From assembly GCA_035236585.1 (NCBI GenBank), contig CP141127.1:46142001-46206000 (forward strand): 64,000 bases of DNA, given 5' to 3'. This document shows, one piece after another, positions 37,594-50,192 of this stretch. Under the pieces are notes generated by a model. That model had not been told where the DNA came from. It searched no databases and saw only the letters and a program-made list of their open reading frames with translations. The first letter of the stretch is position 1; each line of letters opens with the position of its first letter. The translations under genes were made by a program, and so were the position numbers. This stretch comes from Warburgia ugandensis (taxonomy: Eukaryota; Streptophyta; Magnoliopsida; Canellales; Canellaceae).

Positions 37594-40166
37594 TGGTGTA
37601 GCTTCAATATTACTTGCAAATGAATGGATCAATGTAGTATTGCATGAAAGAAAGGTAAATCCTCCAAGGAATTTCACAAATTTGTATGTTAGATGGATAT
37701 TATTTGATGTGCTTAACTTCATCCAAAGAGAGGATTGAATTGGATTTGAATTTAAATTGGGAAAGTAAATGACAAAAGAAAGAAAATATGCAGGAAACTA
37801 AAAAATATACCTAAAGGAAACATTCAAAAAATAAAGATAATCAATGAATTAGAAAATTTCCTAACTAACATGCATTCAATAAAAGAAACTAATGCTAAAG
37901 AGGAAACTTACTAAGCAACTATATGTATGGAAACTTACTAAAGTGGAAACTTTCCTAATTCTAAAACTTTCTAAGAATAGAATTTTCTAAGACTCAAAAA
38001 GGAAACCTTCTAAAACTAAAATAAGATCCAAATAACTAAACAAGTAATGCTAAACTAACATGAAAAAAAATAACAACAATATACCTGAAGGAAATTCACT
38101 CAATTACCATGCACATGACTCATGGGTTGTGCACATGGTTCATAAGTGAGAGATGGCAAGAAATTATGAATTAAAATCTAAATAACATGCAAACTAATCA
38201 AATATCTCACTAAAGTACCTAAAAAGCTAACTAGTTCCTATGATTTCAAGCAAATAAGGTGAATGGACTGCTCAACATTGCACATGAAACATAAGATGAA
38301 AATTTTCAGCAGCATGGTCTATATAAAACTCAATTTGAATAAGGCATCGAAAGAAACTTAACAATAACTTTTCATGCAGTATAAAACTCAAAAATAAAAT
38401 TACTTCCCTACTAGAATTAAATAGGGACCATGTTCTTGAAACCAATTTAGTCGTTCATTTCAAATTACATCCAACAATGGTGCACATGTGCATAGATAAC
38501 AAGGTTGGAAATTGTGCACTTTACTAAGGCCTAGAACGTGATTCAAAGCAAGAATTAAATACACTTCAATGATCACAATCTAAACTAAGATATCATGCAT
38601 GTGAATTCAAGAGAGAAAATCAAAGAAAAATATGGAGAAAGGCAGCAAGGAATAAGGCAAAGAAACATGGGGAAAACAAGGTGATGAAAGGAAGGAACAA
38701 GAGAACTATGGTAGGGAAACAAAAGAGATTCAAGCTATTATTTCTCTTGGATAATACTTCCAGGGAAAAAATTAAATTGGATCTTGAAGAATTAAGTAAG
38801 AAAAATAGGAGGAGTGAAAGCAAGATTCACGAAAAAATATGCTAGTTCTATGTGTTGAAAGTAAATCAAGAAAGCAAAGAAACAAAGCAATAGAGCAAGG
38901 AATTAAAGGAAGCAACTAACCTGGAATTGAAGTGCAAGGAATAAGAAAAGAAAGCATTAAATTTTTTCTGGTACACTACTAACAAACAATTGTAAAAGAG
39001 TCCTAGATCTCCCTCGAATGAAAGTCCACTTTTCAAGGGGTTGGAAACCAACCCTCATACTTAGAAAGAAAACATGGAATCCATGACATATTTATAGATG
39101 GCTGATTTTCCAATTGAATGAAGATTATTCTTAGATAGAAATTAGATTAGATCTATGACTTTAGTAAGGAAAGTTAGGTGGAGCGATGTAATGGATGAAT
39201 TAGGTTAGCAATGATGTCATTATTACTGATTGCCATCTTTACAAGGGGCGCTGCATCATGTTCTTAGGATGGTGGTTTGGTGCTCCTTCCATTCTAATTA
39301 CATGGTATTTTGGTTCATGAAAAGAGAGAAAAATGATATGAAATATTGGGAAATATCTCGGATATTTATGTGTTGTGATTTGAAGTAGATCCATGGGTTT
39401 CCTAGTTAGGAAATCAATTAAGAAACCAATTGAGCAATGGGGAGGCATCACCTTTTCAAGAATGTGGCTCCCTCCTTAAGCCAAAAACATGAAACCTTAG
39501 TTAGGTGGGTGGAATGGATGGAAAATGGAAAGTAGAAAGAGGAAATTCTCTCTTGATTGGTCCACCCACACAGGATCATCTTACCTTATACAAATATCTC
39601 TCAAACTCTTCCAGTTATCCCTTGAAAATCATAGTTTTTAACATAAAATAATTGCTTGAAATAGTTCTCCAATAGTATCACTCCATGTGGCATGGATCCG
39701 ATGTAGCTTGATGGCTTGGCTTCCTTAGGTTTCCTAGTTAGACTTGGAAACCACATTTATGGCTCCAATTCTCATACCAAGTGGTGGAATTGCATGGCTT
39801 TTTGCATGGATCATTTTAGTCACCTTTGATGCACCCCATTGCCTTCTTTTGCTTACCTTAAGATGATCTTATCCCTTGATTTAGTTTTGGAATGATGACA
39901 TTTAGGCTTTTGACTTGATCTTCAATTCTCATCTTAATCAATCTCAGATCACCTTCTCAACGACTATTAAAGATGAAAACCCTAATTAAAACCTAAAAAA
40001 TTATGACTATTCACATACTTACTCTGGATTAGCTTCTAAATATGCAAAATAACAAACTTTGGAATTATTAGATAAGAAATGCATGTGCTATGAAATTTCA
40101 AAATGCATGTGTTATAACACATGTCTACTAATTGGGTACTTTTATAAAAAATTGAACACTTATCAC
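37594..40166 (-). repeat. Element C 3' LTR
   Basis: The left end TGGTGTAGC matches the left end TGGTGTAAC of the other LTR at 46800. The right end on the minus strand is TGATAAGTGTTCAAT. A TATA-like CTATAAATAT lies on the minus strand at 39088-39097. The minus-strand frames at 38620-38823 and 38866-39051 recur in the other LTR only because the two LTRs are copies of each other. Confidence 0.88.
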
Positions 40167-40215
40167 ACCTCAACTAGCATTGTGCTAGTTCTAAGAGAAA
40201 CATGTGAAAAATTAT

Positions 40216-40650
40216 GGTTTTTAGGAACTGTCCTATATTTTTATGGTTTTTAAGAAACCATCAGTATAGGATGATTTTCAAAAACTGTCATATAGGACTG
40301 TTTTTATAAACTGGTCCTATACTCTTATATGGTTTTTGAAAAATCTTCAATATTGGAAGAGTTTTCAAAAACCATCCTATACTGATACTCCCATACTCTA
40401 TATAGGACGATTTTTGAAAACTAGTCCTATATTATTACAATTTTCTAAAAACCTTCAATATAGGATGGGTTTTCAAAAGCCATCCTATACTCTTATAGGA
40501 ATATAGGATGGGTTTTGAAAACTTGTCCTATATTTTTAGGACTTTTGAGAACCATCAATATAGGACGAGTTTTCAAAAACCATCCTATATTTTTGTGGTT
40601 TTTGAAAAACTAATCGCCTATATTCTTATAATAAAAACCATCCTATATTA
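40216..40650. repeat. Array of short inverted repeats, MITE-like
   Basis: A run of alternating direct and inverted copies of a ~20-bp unit, TATAGGA(C/T)G(A/G)GTTTTCAAAA and its complement TTTTCAAAAACCATCCTATA, at least ten copies with changing spacers. It interrupts the 3' untranslated part of element C, whose similarity to element B stops near 40215 and resumes near 40850. In style it resembles the 7195-7860 array but the unit is different. Neither terminal motifs nor a duplication could be fixed. Confidence 0.55.
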
Positions 40651-40659
40651 GTTATTGTA

Positions 40660-40845
40660 CACTCATTTAATTATATTACATGAGTCGTGTCATGTCGACT
40701 CGTTTAATAATCATGTTGTGTTCGAGTCATAGGTTCTTGACACGATTATTAAGCAGGATGTATTTGTGTCGACCCATATACTATAATGGGTCAATCTCGA
40801 CACGACACGAACATGACTTGCCAACCTGAATTGCCAGGCCTATTT
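40660..40845. mobile_element. Short hAT-like non-autonomous element remnant
   Basis: On the minus strand it starts near GGCCTGGCAATTCAGGTTGGC and continues with GTTCGTGTCGTGTCGAG, GGGTCGACACAAAT and TTAATAATCGTGTCAAGA. Such sequences, rich in CGTGTCG and beginning with a GGCAATTCGGGTTGGC-like stretch, are widespread as small transposon remnants in plant DNA; placing them with hAT is from memory of such repeats and not certain. The rest is palindromic and AT-rich. Confidence 0.4.
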
Positions 40846-41234
40846 TACTTTCACAAAATACTTTAACACATGAATAAAATGAAGAATTAACCATATGCAT
40901 TTCTATTAAGGAATTAAAATACTAGAAGTACTAAACTTCTAACAATTCAATTCTCATCACAGTAAAGGAACTTTGACCAAAAAACAATCAAATATCAGAA
41001 AAACTCTTTTTTCTTTTTTGTTTGAAATACACAAAAAGCTTAGAAATCTCACGCATATCTACACCCCCAACCTGAATTAAGCATTATCCAATGAGACTCT
41101 AATAACCCTAGAATGCCTTCTAATGAGCACTAATTTAATGTCTCCATCCAAACATATCTTATAATTAATCCACTCTAAATCCAACTAGTTTTTTCTCATC
41201 CCAACCCTAATAATGGAGGAATTTATGACTCTTA

Positions 41235-42505
41235 TGTCAGAATTTCATGGTAGTCAATATACATCCTCCACCTAAACATTTTAGGTGGTGGTAAAAATAT
41301 AGCTTGAAAGACCACCATGCATTTAATTTTCTTAGGACTAGTTTGAGTTGAATGGCCCCATTGATTACCAAATTTAAGGACAATAGTGACCATTGCAATT
41401 AACACATATTTTTCCTCATTCACCCTTACATCTTTCTAAAATTGGGGATAAGTTGACTCTGTATTTCCCTAATAGGTTGTTCTTCTCTTTTTGGGGGCAA
41501 AGCAATGATGGGGCTTAAATCCTTAATATTTTCTAATGTGTACCTTAACGTTCGTTGATATTGATCCAGAACATCAACGGACTCTTCTTCTTCCTATTCT
41601 TAAAGCACAAGTAAGATTTCAAGTGGGCCTATAGTGCTATCTGATATTTGATCAAGTAAGGACTGAATGTCCCATTTGGGTACTTCTTCTACACTGCAAG
41701 GTTCAAATTGAACTCAAGAAGTGTAAGGGTTTCTGTTCAATCTTGCCATTGAGAAGTGTCCACTAATGGCTCAGTGTCTAAATATTCATTCTCTTAATCA
41801 ATGAATGTCTCTTCATAATAATCATAAAAAGTAGTTAGGGCATTATGCAAGTAGATATGAGTTTGAGGATTGCAAGGATGGTTGGAAATCATGTAGCTCA
41901 AAAGGAACATATGGTATTTCTATCCTTGTAAGTCTTTCAAGGGGTTTTTAGTCTCCTCCCTAATTTGTTTCATTTCCTTAGTAAACTATCTAATGCCAAC
42001 ATGTGGTTGATCTATTTTCAATGATATTAGCTACTTTCTCTAATTCAATTCTCTTCTAATTTGAGTGTTGTGGCATTAGGGTACTAGGAACATTTCGAGA
42101 AGGATTGAACCCTGATTCTTCTCCTTGATATGCCTGATAATTTTATTAGGGATGATTAGGTTGGGACCAGATGGTTCATCTTGATAATTCTGAGACCATG
42201 GTAGATCATGTTGCCTAGCCCATCAACTATAGTCATGATAGTTTGTCTTGGGATAATAGTGATTGTTAGGTTTAGGAAATGCATTAGGTGCATCCACTTG
42301 CTCCTAATAATATCTATTGTAGGAGGAGCTTGATGGCCATGAAGTGGGAGGATATGAAGATTCAAAAGAGGCACACTCATTATATTGATATTGTTTATAT
42401 GACCTAGTATAATAATTCTTGTATTGGGGTTGATATGCCTTAGTATAGGAATTATCATAATGAGGTTGTTGATATGCTTTAGTATTTTGCTTAGAAGCAA
42501 AGAAC
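41235..42505 (-). pseudogene. Element C gag-like internal coding remnant
   Basis: Reading leftward, the remnant begins with a Tyr/Ser/Pro/Gln-rich segment (42500-42304). Next is a stretch with WARQHDLPWSQNYQDE and, farther on, FTKEMKQIREETKNPLKDLQ, which resembles the QF.QE.R..I..LE segment in the C-terminal half of Athila-type Gag. An acidic segment with DTEPLVDTSQWQD follows, then PKWDIQSLLDQISDS and REEQPIREIQSQLIPNF, and last a 63-codon open frame (41423-41232). Frameshifts and stops separate these blocks. The gag link is weak; the later blocks match nothing I recognise. It is the only coding content of this pol-less element. Confidence 0.5.
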
Positions 42506-42509
42506 TTAT

Positions 42510-45450
42510 TGTAATGACTCAAAAATTTTAAGCACTTTTGTATCACTTACCAACTATATGATTGTCATTTACTAAATTGATATAGATTATTTATTTTGAA
42601 AATCAATATATGTAATTAACTACAGTAAATGTTCTATTTTAATTAAAATATGAAATGAAATCATCTATAAACAATACATATATAATTAGATTCTACGTTC
42701 AAAATGGAATCCAACGGCTCAAAGAACACTGAAAACGGAGTTCGTATGACCAAGTTATGGGCTTTTGAAGATGAAGGGCATTTTTGTAAATTGAAATTAC
42801 AAAGCCCAAGGATGAAAAACACAGGGGGTCGTTTTACTAGCAACACCCCCTTCTTCCTTGTCACCTCCCTCTTCCAAGCGACGCCCTTGTACCACCTTTG
42901 CAGTGCAGTGCAGGAAAAATGGCAGCGCCGCCATGGGACGACACTGCCTCCCTCTTCTATAAATTTCCCCCATCTTCCCCTCCTCTCAACACCTCTTCTA
43001 CATTCTGAATCTCTTCTCTATGTGCTTCGTCATCTAGGGTTCTAGAAACACTGAGGAAGCACCAAAATCTTTGTCGCTCTCGCCCAGGTACCTTCCTTTT
43101 CTTCCCTCTTTTCCTCCTCTCTTTTTCTAGCATTTTCCCTACATCCCCACCAGATCTGGTCTCACAAGGCGACAAGTCGCAGGTGAAACCAGTACCAGTG
43201 GATCTGCCTCAGATCCACCACTTGGGCAACTTAGATGCGAGATCTAAACCACCCAACACATTCGTGGGATCCCCAAACCCTTGAAAACCTAGGACAATCC
43301 ACGTATTGGGACATCCTGGGCATTGATTTGGGGTTGGGAGGGTTGGATGGTCTAGATCGGGCCTCCCCATCCCAGTCAACCGTGATGTGTGTCCAAGATG
43401 CATGCGCATGATGTCATCTAGGACACACACCCCAGAGCGTCATTCGAGAGTGCGCGTACATATGAATGTGGTCTCGGTTCGACCAGGATGCACACGCGTC
43501 CTAGGAACCATGACGCGTGAGCCTAGTATGGATGAATATAGCTCATCCGTTGGTACACAACACTAAAAATGCAATCAAGGAGGCTATATAACTCCGATCG
43601 ATGATCTGAAAGAACCATTGCATTCATATTAATGAGATGGACCTAATGATACTATAAAAGTTAGGATTAGAGGACTATTTTATATGACTATAGCCTAAAA
43701 ACTATAGAAGTCTCATAGATCTACAATATCAAAGATGATCAAATCTCATGAATTGATCCATTAGAGATGTTAGGAGATTAAGAGCTCAAGATCAACCCTA
43801 AATTACATATATCCATCCTTGAATTATAGATCTGACAATTCAAATCAAGTACAGAGACCTGTGCTAAGCATCAGGACAAGTGATCTATGAGATCTAACCA
43901 TTAAACATTAGATATATATGTGAGTATAGCCTGGAAACGCATTAAGCAAGGATCTATGATCCTAAAAGGAAGATCTCGCCATTAATCTATAAATCTAATT
44001 AGTAATCTAGAAAGGATGGAAAATAATACTTGAATCCTTGTTATCAATTAATATCCAGGGTATGACAAAGGTGAGTTAGGGTCGAGTAATGAAGAATGCG
44101 ATTCAGGAGACATCGAGATAGGTAGTCTGATACTACTAAGTTTTCAAATGCATTCTAAACCCTAAGTGATTTACTTGACTTTATTATCGTATTCATATAT
44201 GCTTTTTGAGATATGATGTTCTTATACAAGCATGCGGAATTGTCTTTATGATTTATGGCTTTGAATACGATTACTAGCATGAACAGATTTTATGCATTGC
44301 TCACATGTTTTGAAAATAATTGCATAAATTTCCTGATTATGATGATTGAGATTTGGATTATTTATATATGCTTTTTGGGCTATTAAGCCTGGTGGGCATT
44401 ATGCTGAGAGGTTGTTTATGTACGGGGTTGGCCTCCTGGCCTCTACCACAAAAAGTGGATGGTATCGCTGCCAAAATGGCATTGTCCCTTCCTCGACTAT
44501 TGTGGTAAACAAGGACAACCACTGGAGGTGTTCACGGCACCCTTTTGGGGACATATCCATAGTCACCGTGGAGGCTATGGTAGGCTAGTCTCTAGGTACT
44601 AGACACACACGATTCTAGATGTGTTTTGGTCATGAGCATAGTTGGCCCTATGATTTTAGTGTTATCGATATGCATATAGCATTGAGATGGTCGTATATGA
44701 GTACTCGTGACCAGTTGGCATGATGTGTTCGCTGAGAGACCCATGTACATGATATCTGTAGTGATGCTATCATTTGCTTTGACAGATTACTATTTTAAGA
44801 ATTTCATGATTATAATTAGTTTATGATTCATTATATGATTTTTGTGATAGTTATATCATTGATTTCTAGATTTCGATAAAAGCTTTCATGATTGAAAATG
44901 TGCAAGCAAGCTTATGATCTGTGCATAAAAATGTATGTTTATACAAAAAGAAATTGCATGATGTTTCATATGGAAAGCCTCTTTGAAACCATGTATATTG
45001 CATGCCGTGTGTTCAAAATAGTAGTATCAAATCACCTACTGAGTATGAGGAATACTCACCCAAATATATTATTTTTACAGATTAGCTCCAAAAGGCTTAG
45101 AAGAAGTATCAGAAAAATGTTAGTACTATGCTCAAGAGAATGAAGAGAAGACAAGTATAAATGTAAGTATATGATCTACCTTTTGGGCATGTATCTGTAA
45201 TTGCTATAGTTGGACTACGAGCTATGACTGGATAGACCTAGGAAGACATTTATGATTACCATAATTTTCAAAACTACTTTGTTCATCTTGAAAGCAAATG
45301 GCACTTGGGGTTTTCAAAATGAATTTAAAATAAAAAGATTTTTCCACTGCATTGCATTGTTTTTATAAAATTGTTTTCGAATAAGGATCGATCCCGCATT
45401 AGGAATTAGTTTTGCATTTAAAAATGCATGTGAAAACCCAGGTGGTGACA
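42510..45450 (+). mobile_element. Solo LTR J, family 2 (2941 bp)
   Basis: It starts TGTAATGACTC and ends CCAGGTGGTGACA, the inverse of solo LTR H's ends, and shares long blocks with H in inverted orientation (for example 45290-45430 with 23275-23420). Flanking bases CTTAT (42505-42509) and CCTAT (45451-45455) agree at four of five positions, a plausible decayed duplication. A TATA-like CTATAAAT is at 42957-42964, in agreement with plus orientation. A GC-richer block follows at 43200-43560. Frames such as 42704-43045 are not conserved with H and are not called as genes. Confidence 0.85.
42957..42964 (+). promoter_or_regulatory. TATA-like box of solo LTR J
   Basis: CTATAAAT, placed about 450 bp after the LTR start and followed by a pyrimidine-rich stretch and then the GC-rich block, the usual layout for a promoter within this LTR type. 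The counterpart in H at 25520-25529 is less perfect (CTACAAATAG on the minus strand). Confidence 0.45.
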
Positions 45451-45455
45451 CCTAT

Positions 45456-46775
45456 TCAAGTGATTATCTATTTTCTTCATCACGACATCTATTCTATCAT
45501 ATCTATCGGACTAATCAGGAGTATGCCTTGTGTCTATTTCATAATTATTGTCATAAGGTATTTGCTTGGAGTAAAATAGTATGAAAGTGGTTTCCTATCC
45601 CCTTCTTGGTAGGTCATTGTACTAAAAACAAATCATTTTATATAATGAATGAGCACTTTCTCTCTTATTTATTTATTTTTATGTGAATTTAATGAAAAGC
45701 CTTAACTAAATGATGCATTCTAATTAAATGTGACTCCTAACTCTAGATTATGTACAATCAATCCCTAATAGTCCATTAATGAGCTAAGTTATTGATCTAT
45801 GATAATGTGTAGGGTCGTAGCTTTTAAACCTAAATCTAGACACATCTTTCTTTTATCCAAAATCAACTACTGCTTACTAGTTATGTTATGCTCTAAAGTG
45901 GATAATATGATTCTCATGGAAAGAGGCATTTAGGCATCAACAATAGTCAATGAAAGTGGTGACAATAGATCTCCTCCTTCTAAAAGGGTCCTACAAGCTC
46001 AAAGCCCTTAGTAGTTTGCTACTTGATTTTAAATTGAGCTTCAAGGGTTGGTATCATGAACATAAAGGAATTTGATTGATTTATCTAGGTGGGTCAAGGG
46101 TCTGGTGATAAAATCCAGTCCTTATATTAGGAGGGTCCTTGAGGGGTACTTACTATCAATGGGTTCCATCCACTATAAAGTAGTAAATGTGCAATGCAAT
46201 TACAAGGAATGGGAAACTAATGCTTACCTGTATGCTATCAAACCAAGGGTTAGACCTTTTTGGTGCATAACTAATGCAACAACCCTAATAAGATGCAACA
46301 ATTATAATGAATGACCCAAACAGTATGAATTACCCTACAAAACAATATGCAAACTACATTAAATGCTACTTTACTAGGAAAAAAAAGAATAAAGTGAGGG
46401 AAGCTTATAGTGGGGTTTTTGATGAAGATCAAGTGTAGGCCATCATACGCCACACTTCCCCTATATTAACAAAACCTATTTAAAAATTGAATAAATAAAT
46501 TGCAAGTTACAATGGGCCCTTAGTACAAGTTCACTAAAAAATGAAGAAAAAAACTAATTTAGAAAAGGAATAAATTTTGATGAAGCTTTGGGCCACAGGA
46601 TCACCATTGCTCCTTTGCCAAATTCCCCTCACACAAAACAAGTAAGTTATGTCAAATTTTTAGGAATTTAGCAAAAAATGCATGAATGATTCAAAAAATA
46701 TAGTTTAAGGCAACCTAAGACTATGAGTAAAGATAAACTATCCAAATAGATATCCAATCACAAGTATTTTATGAT
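45456..46775 (-). other. Element C 5' leader
   Basis: Non-coding leader collinear with 13600-14834 (A) and 50420-51497 (B): shared blocks include the TGATAAAATCCAGTCCTTAT region at 46100 and GATGAAGCTTTGGGCCACAGGATCACC at 46575. The small frames at 46072-46314 and 46271-46453 are incidental. Confidence 0.65.
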
Positions 46776-46793
46776 TCCTTGGAAACTATGCTA
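46776..46793 (-). promoter_or_regulatory. Primer binding site of element C (decayed tRNA-Asp type)
   Basis: The minus strand reads TAGCATAGTTTCCAAGGA against TGGCGCCGTTGCCGGGGA: decayed, but in the exact position, after the conserved AAGTTTT spacer that follows the LTR end. Confidence 0.6.
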
Positions 46794-46799
46794 AAAACT

Positions 46800-49440
46800 T
46801 GGTGTAACTATAATATTAATTGTAACCTCATCAATGAATCTAGTATTGAACCCAAGAGAGGTCGATCCCATGAGGAATCTCAGAGACTTATTTGTTTGAT
46901 AGATCTTATTTAAAGCACTTAACTTTAGTCGAAGAGAAAGACTGAATTAGATTTGAATTTAAACTAGGAAAGTAAATTACAAAACAAAGAAAATATGCAT
47001 GAAACTAGAAACTACACCAAGAGGAAACTTTCTAAAAATAAATACAATCAATGAAATTAGAAAATTTCCTAACTAGCATGCATTCAATAAAGGAACCTAA
47101 TGCAAAAATAGAATGAATTAAACCAAGAAACTTAACTTAATGAAACTTATTAAAAAGGAAACTTTCCTAATTCTAAAACTTTCTAAAAATAAAAATTTCT
47201 AAAACTTGAAAAGGAAACTTTCTAAAAATAAAAAAATACATAAAAAAATAACTAAACAAGTAATGCTAAACTAACATGAAACAAAAGAACAACAATCCAC
47301 TCAAAGGAAATTCCCCCAATTACCGCGTATATAACTCATGGAGTTGCGCACATGGTTCATGAGTGACAAATGGCCAAAAATCATGAATTAAAAACTAACT
47401 AACATGCAAAATAATCAAAGAACTCACTAAAGTAACTATAAAGCTAAATGGGTTCCTAAAATTTCAAGCAAATAAGTTGTATGGACTACTAGGCATTGCA
47501 CATAAAACATAAGATGAAAATTTCCAACAACATGGTCTATATGAAACTCAATTCAAGATATTGAAAGAAACTTAACAAGCATCTTTCAAGGAATACAACA
47601 CTCAAAGTTGAAAGTACTTCTCTACTATAATTAAACAAGGACCACGCTCTCGAAACAAATTCATTCATTGACTTAAAATTACATCCAACATTGGTGTACA
47701 TAGATAACAAGGTTGGAAATTATGCACTTTTATATGGCCTAGAACTATACTAGAAATAAGAATCAAATACACTCCAATGATTACAATCTAAACTCAAATA
47801 TCATCTATGTGAATTCAAGAGAGAAAATCAAAGAAAAAGATGGATAAAAGAAGCAAGGAACAAGGCAAAGAAATAAGGAAAACACGAGGAGATCAAAGTA
47901 AGGAACAAGAGAACTATGAGAGGGAAACAAAAGAGATTCAAGCTACTATTTCTCTTCACTGTCACTACCAGAGAAAAATTAAATTGGAACTTAAAAAATT
48001 GAGCCAGAAAAATAGGCAACTGAAAGCAAGATTTAAAGAAAGATAAGTTAGTTCTATGTGCTAATGTAAATGTAGAAGACAAAGAAACAAGGCAAGGAAT
48101 TAAAGGAAGCAACTAACATGGAACTGAAGTGAAAGAAACAAGGAAAGAAAGCTTGAAAATTTTCATGGAATGCCTCCAAAGAACAGAAGTAAAAGAGTCC
48201 TAGATCAACCTTGAATGAAACTAACCAAACCCTACTTGGAAAGAAAACATGGAATCCACAGAGTATTAATAGATGGCTGGGTTTCCAAATGAATGAAGCT
48301 TAATCTAATAGAGGAAATTAGATCTAGATCTAGAATTTTAATAAGGAAATTTAGGTGGATAGATAAGGTGGATTAATGAGGTAAGAAATGCTATCATCAT
48401 GGCTGGTTGCCATCTTTAGAAGGGAGAGGGCATCACCTTCTTAGGAAAGTGGCTTGGAGCTCCTTCCTTTCTAATTGCCTAGTATTTTGGTTGTTAGAGA
48501 GAGGAAAAAATACAAAGGAAAATGGTAGAAAATATTGCAAAGTATCTAGGGTTTTGAAGAGTTTTGATTTGAAGTAGATCTAGGGCTTTTCTTACTAGGA
48601 AGCCACTTAAGATGCCAACCGAGCAAGGAGGTGTTACCTTCTTAAGGAGCTCCCTCCTTAAGCCAAAAATGTGGAAAACCTAGTTAGGTGGGTGGAAAGG
48701 ATAGAAAATGGAAAGAAAAAAGTAGCAATTCACTCTTGATTGGTTCACCTATGTATGAGCATCTTACCTTTTACAAATATCTATCAAAACCTTCCAATTG
48801 TCCATTAAAAAGGACACTTTTTAGCTAGGATAATTGCTTGAAATAGCCCTCCAATTGTACCACTCCATGTGGCATGGCTCCCATTTGGCTTGATGACTCA
48901 GTCCTTGATCACTTGAGTGACTATTTCCTTTGGCTTCAAAGCTTGAATGGCATGGCTTCCTTATGCTTCCTAGTTAGATCAGGAAACATCATTTATGGCT
49001 CCAATTCTCACACAAAGTGGTGGAATTGTACAGCTTTTTACATGGATCATTTTAATTACCTTTGATGCTTCCCATTGCCTTATTTTGCTAGCCTTAGGAT
49101 GATCTTATTCTTTGATTTAGCTTTGGAATGATAACATTTAGACTTTTGACTCAATCCTTTAATCTTGATCTTTAATTCTCATTGTGATCAATCTCGTCTA
49201 GTGTATCACCTTCTCAACACCTACAAATGATGAAAAATCCTAATTAAATCCTATTAAATTATGAAAATTCACATACTTATTTTATATTAGCTTCTAAATT
49301 TTTGAATTAGCAAAATTTTGAATTATTAGGTTAGAAATACATACGTTATGAAATTTCAGAAAAAAACCCTAAAATAACTCTATAATTTATAACACAGGCT
49401 ACTAATTGGGTACTTTTTATGCAAAATTGAACATTTATCA
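46800..49440 (-). repeat. Element C 5' LTR
   Basis: It is a copy of 37594-40166: left end TGGTGTAAC, right end (minus strand) TGATAAATGTTCAAT, collinear throughout, for example 47800-48110 with 38580-38880. The outer end is followed by the ACAAG duplication and the resumed gag of element B. The 94-codon minus frame at 47828-48112 corresponds to 38620-38823 and is hydrophobic low-complexity, not a gene. Confidence 0.88.
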
Positions 49441-49445
49441 ACAAG

Positions 49446-50160
49446 TTGTAGTTAAATGTGCTAGGCTATAACAAATAGTAGAAACCTCTTATGGAGGTTT
49501 CATGGAGGCGCTTCTGGCCACGAAGGCATCAAATTTTCAATCAATTTTCTAGAACATATTTTCTACCTTGTCCAATCGTTCTACCACGGAGTTAAATTTA
49601 TAAGACATATCTATAGTCACTCCTATTTCATACATGCCTCCGTTCTTTTGGGTCTAGGTATTTCTCTCCCTCCTATTAGAATAATACCATTGCTAAGAAT
49701 TTTGAACTATTATTTGGAAAAACTCCTAGGCTTCTATCTCATTTTTCAACATAAGGGCCACTCCACTTACTACATCAACCATCTATCTATTTTGAGGTGT
49801 AAGTGCCTCATAGAAGTAATGAACTTGCTGCCATTTTTCCAAATTGTCATGGGGACACTTTTGTAGTGATTCATTCCATCCTTCCTAACATTCATATTAT
49901 TACTCATCTTCTCTTAGCTGAAAAATGATAATCTCCTTACAAAGGGCATTGGTCTTATGGATGAGGAAGAATTTGTTTAGAAACATTTTAGACAACTAAT
50001 CCCATGTAGTAATGGATCTGACCTCTAAAGAATTTAGCAATGATTTGGCCTTATCTTTCAATGAGAAAGGGAACAACCTAAATTTCATAAAATCATCTAA
50101 AGCATTTCGGAATCTGAATGAAGCATAAACGCCAAGGAACCCTTGATACCTAGGAATGAA

Positions 50161-50192
<32 letters not shown>

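Larger units (their letters stand above)
37594..49440 (-). mobile_element. Element C: complete pol-less Athila-like element
   Basis: LTR 37594-40166, internal 40167-46799, LTR 46800-49440, with ACAAG duplications. Subtracting the nested solo LTR J leaves about 8.9 kb, of which only about 3.7 kb is internal. That internal part has a leader matching elements A and B, a gag-like decayed region and the 3' untranslated part, but no protease, RT, RNase H or integrase. It must have moved with enzymes supplied by a relative such as A or B. The two LTRs are about as long as each other (2573 and 2641 bp) and clearly diverged, so the insertion is not recent. Confidence 0.85.

Noticed and set aside
38620-38823. 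Minus-strand frame conserved with 47828-48112 (similar hydrophobic Leu/Phe-rich proteins)
   Set aside because: The two lie at matching places in the two LTRs of element C; similarity is due to LTR duplication, and the translation is low-complexity.
42704-43045. 113-codon plus frame starting near the TATA-like box of J
   Set aside because: It begins upstream of the presumed transcription start, is not conserved in H, and runs through simple pyrimidine-rich sequence.
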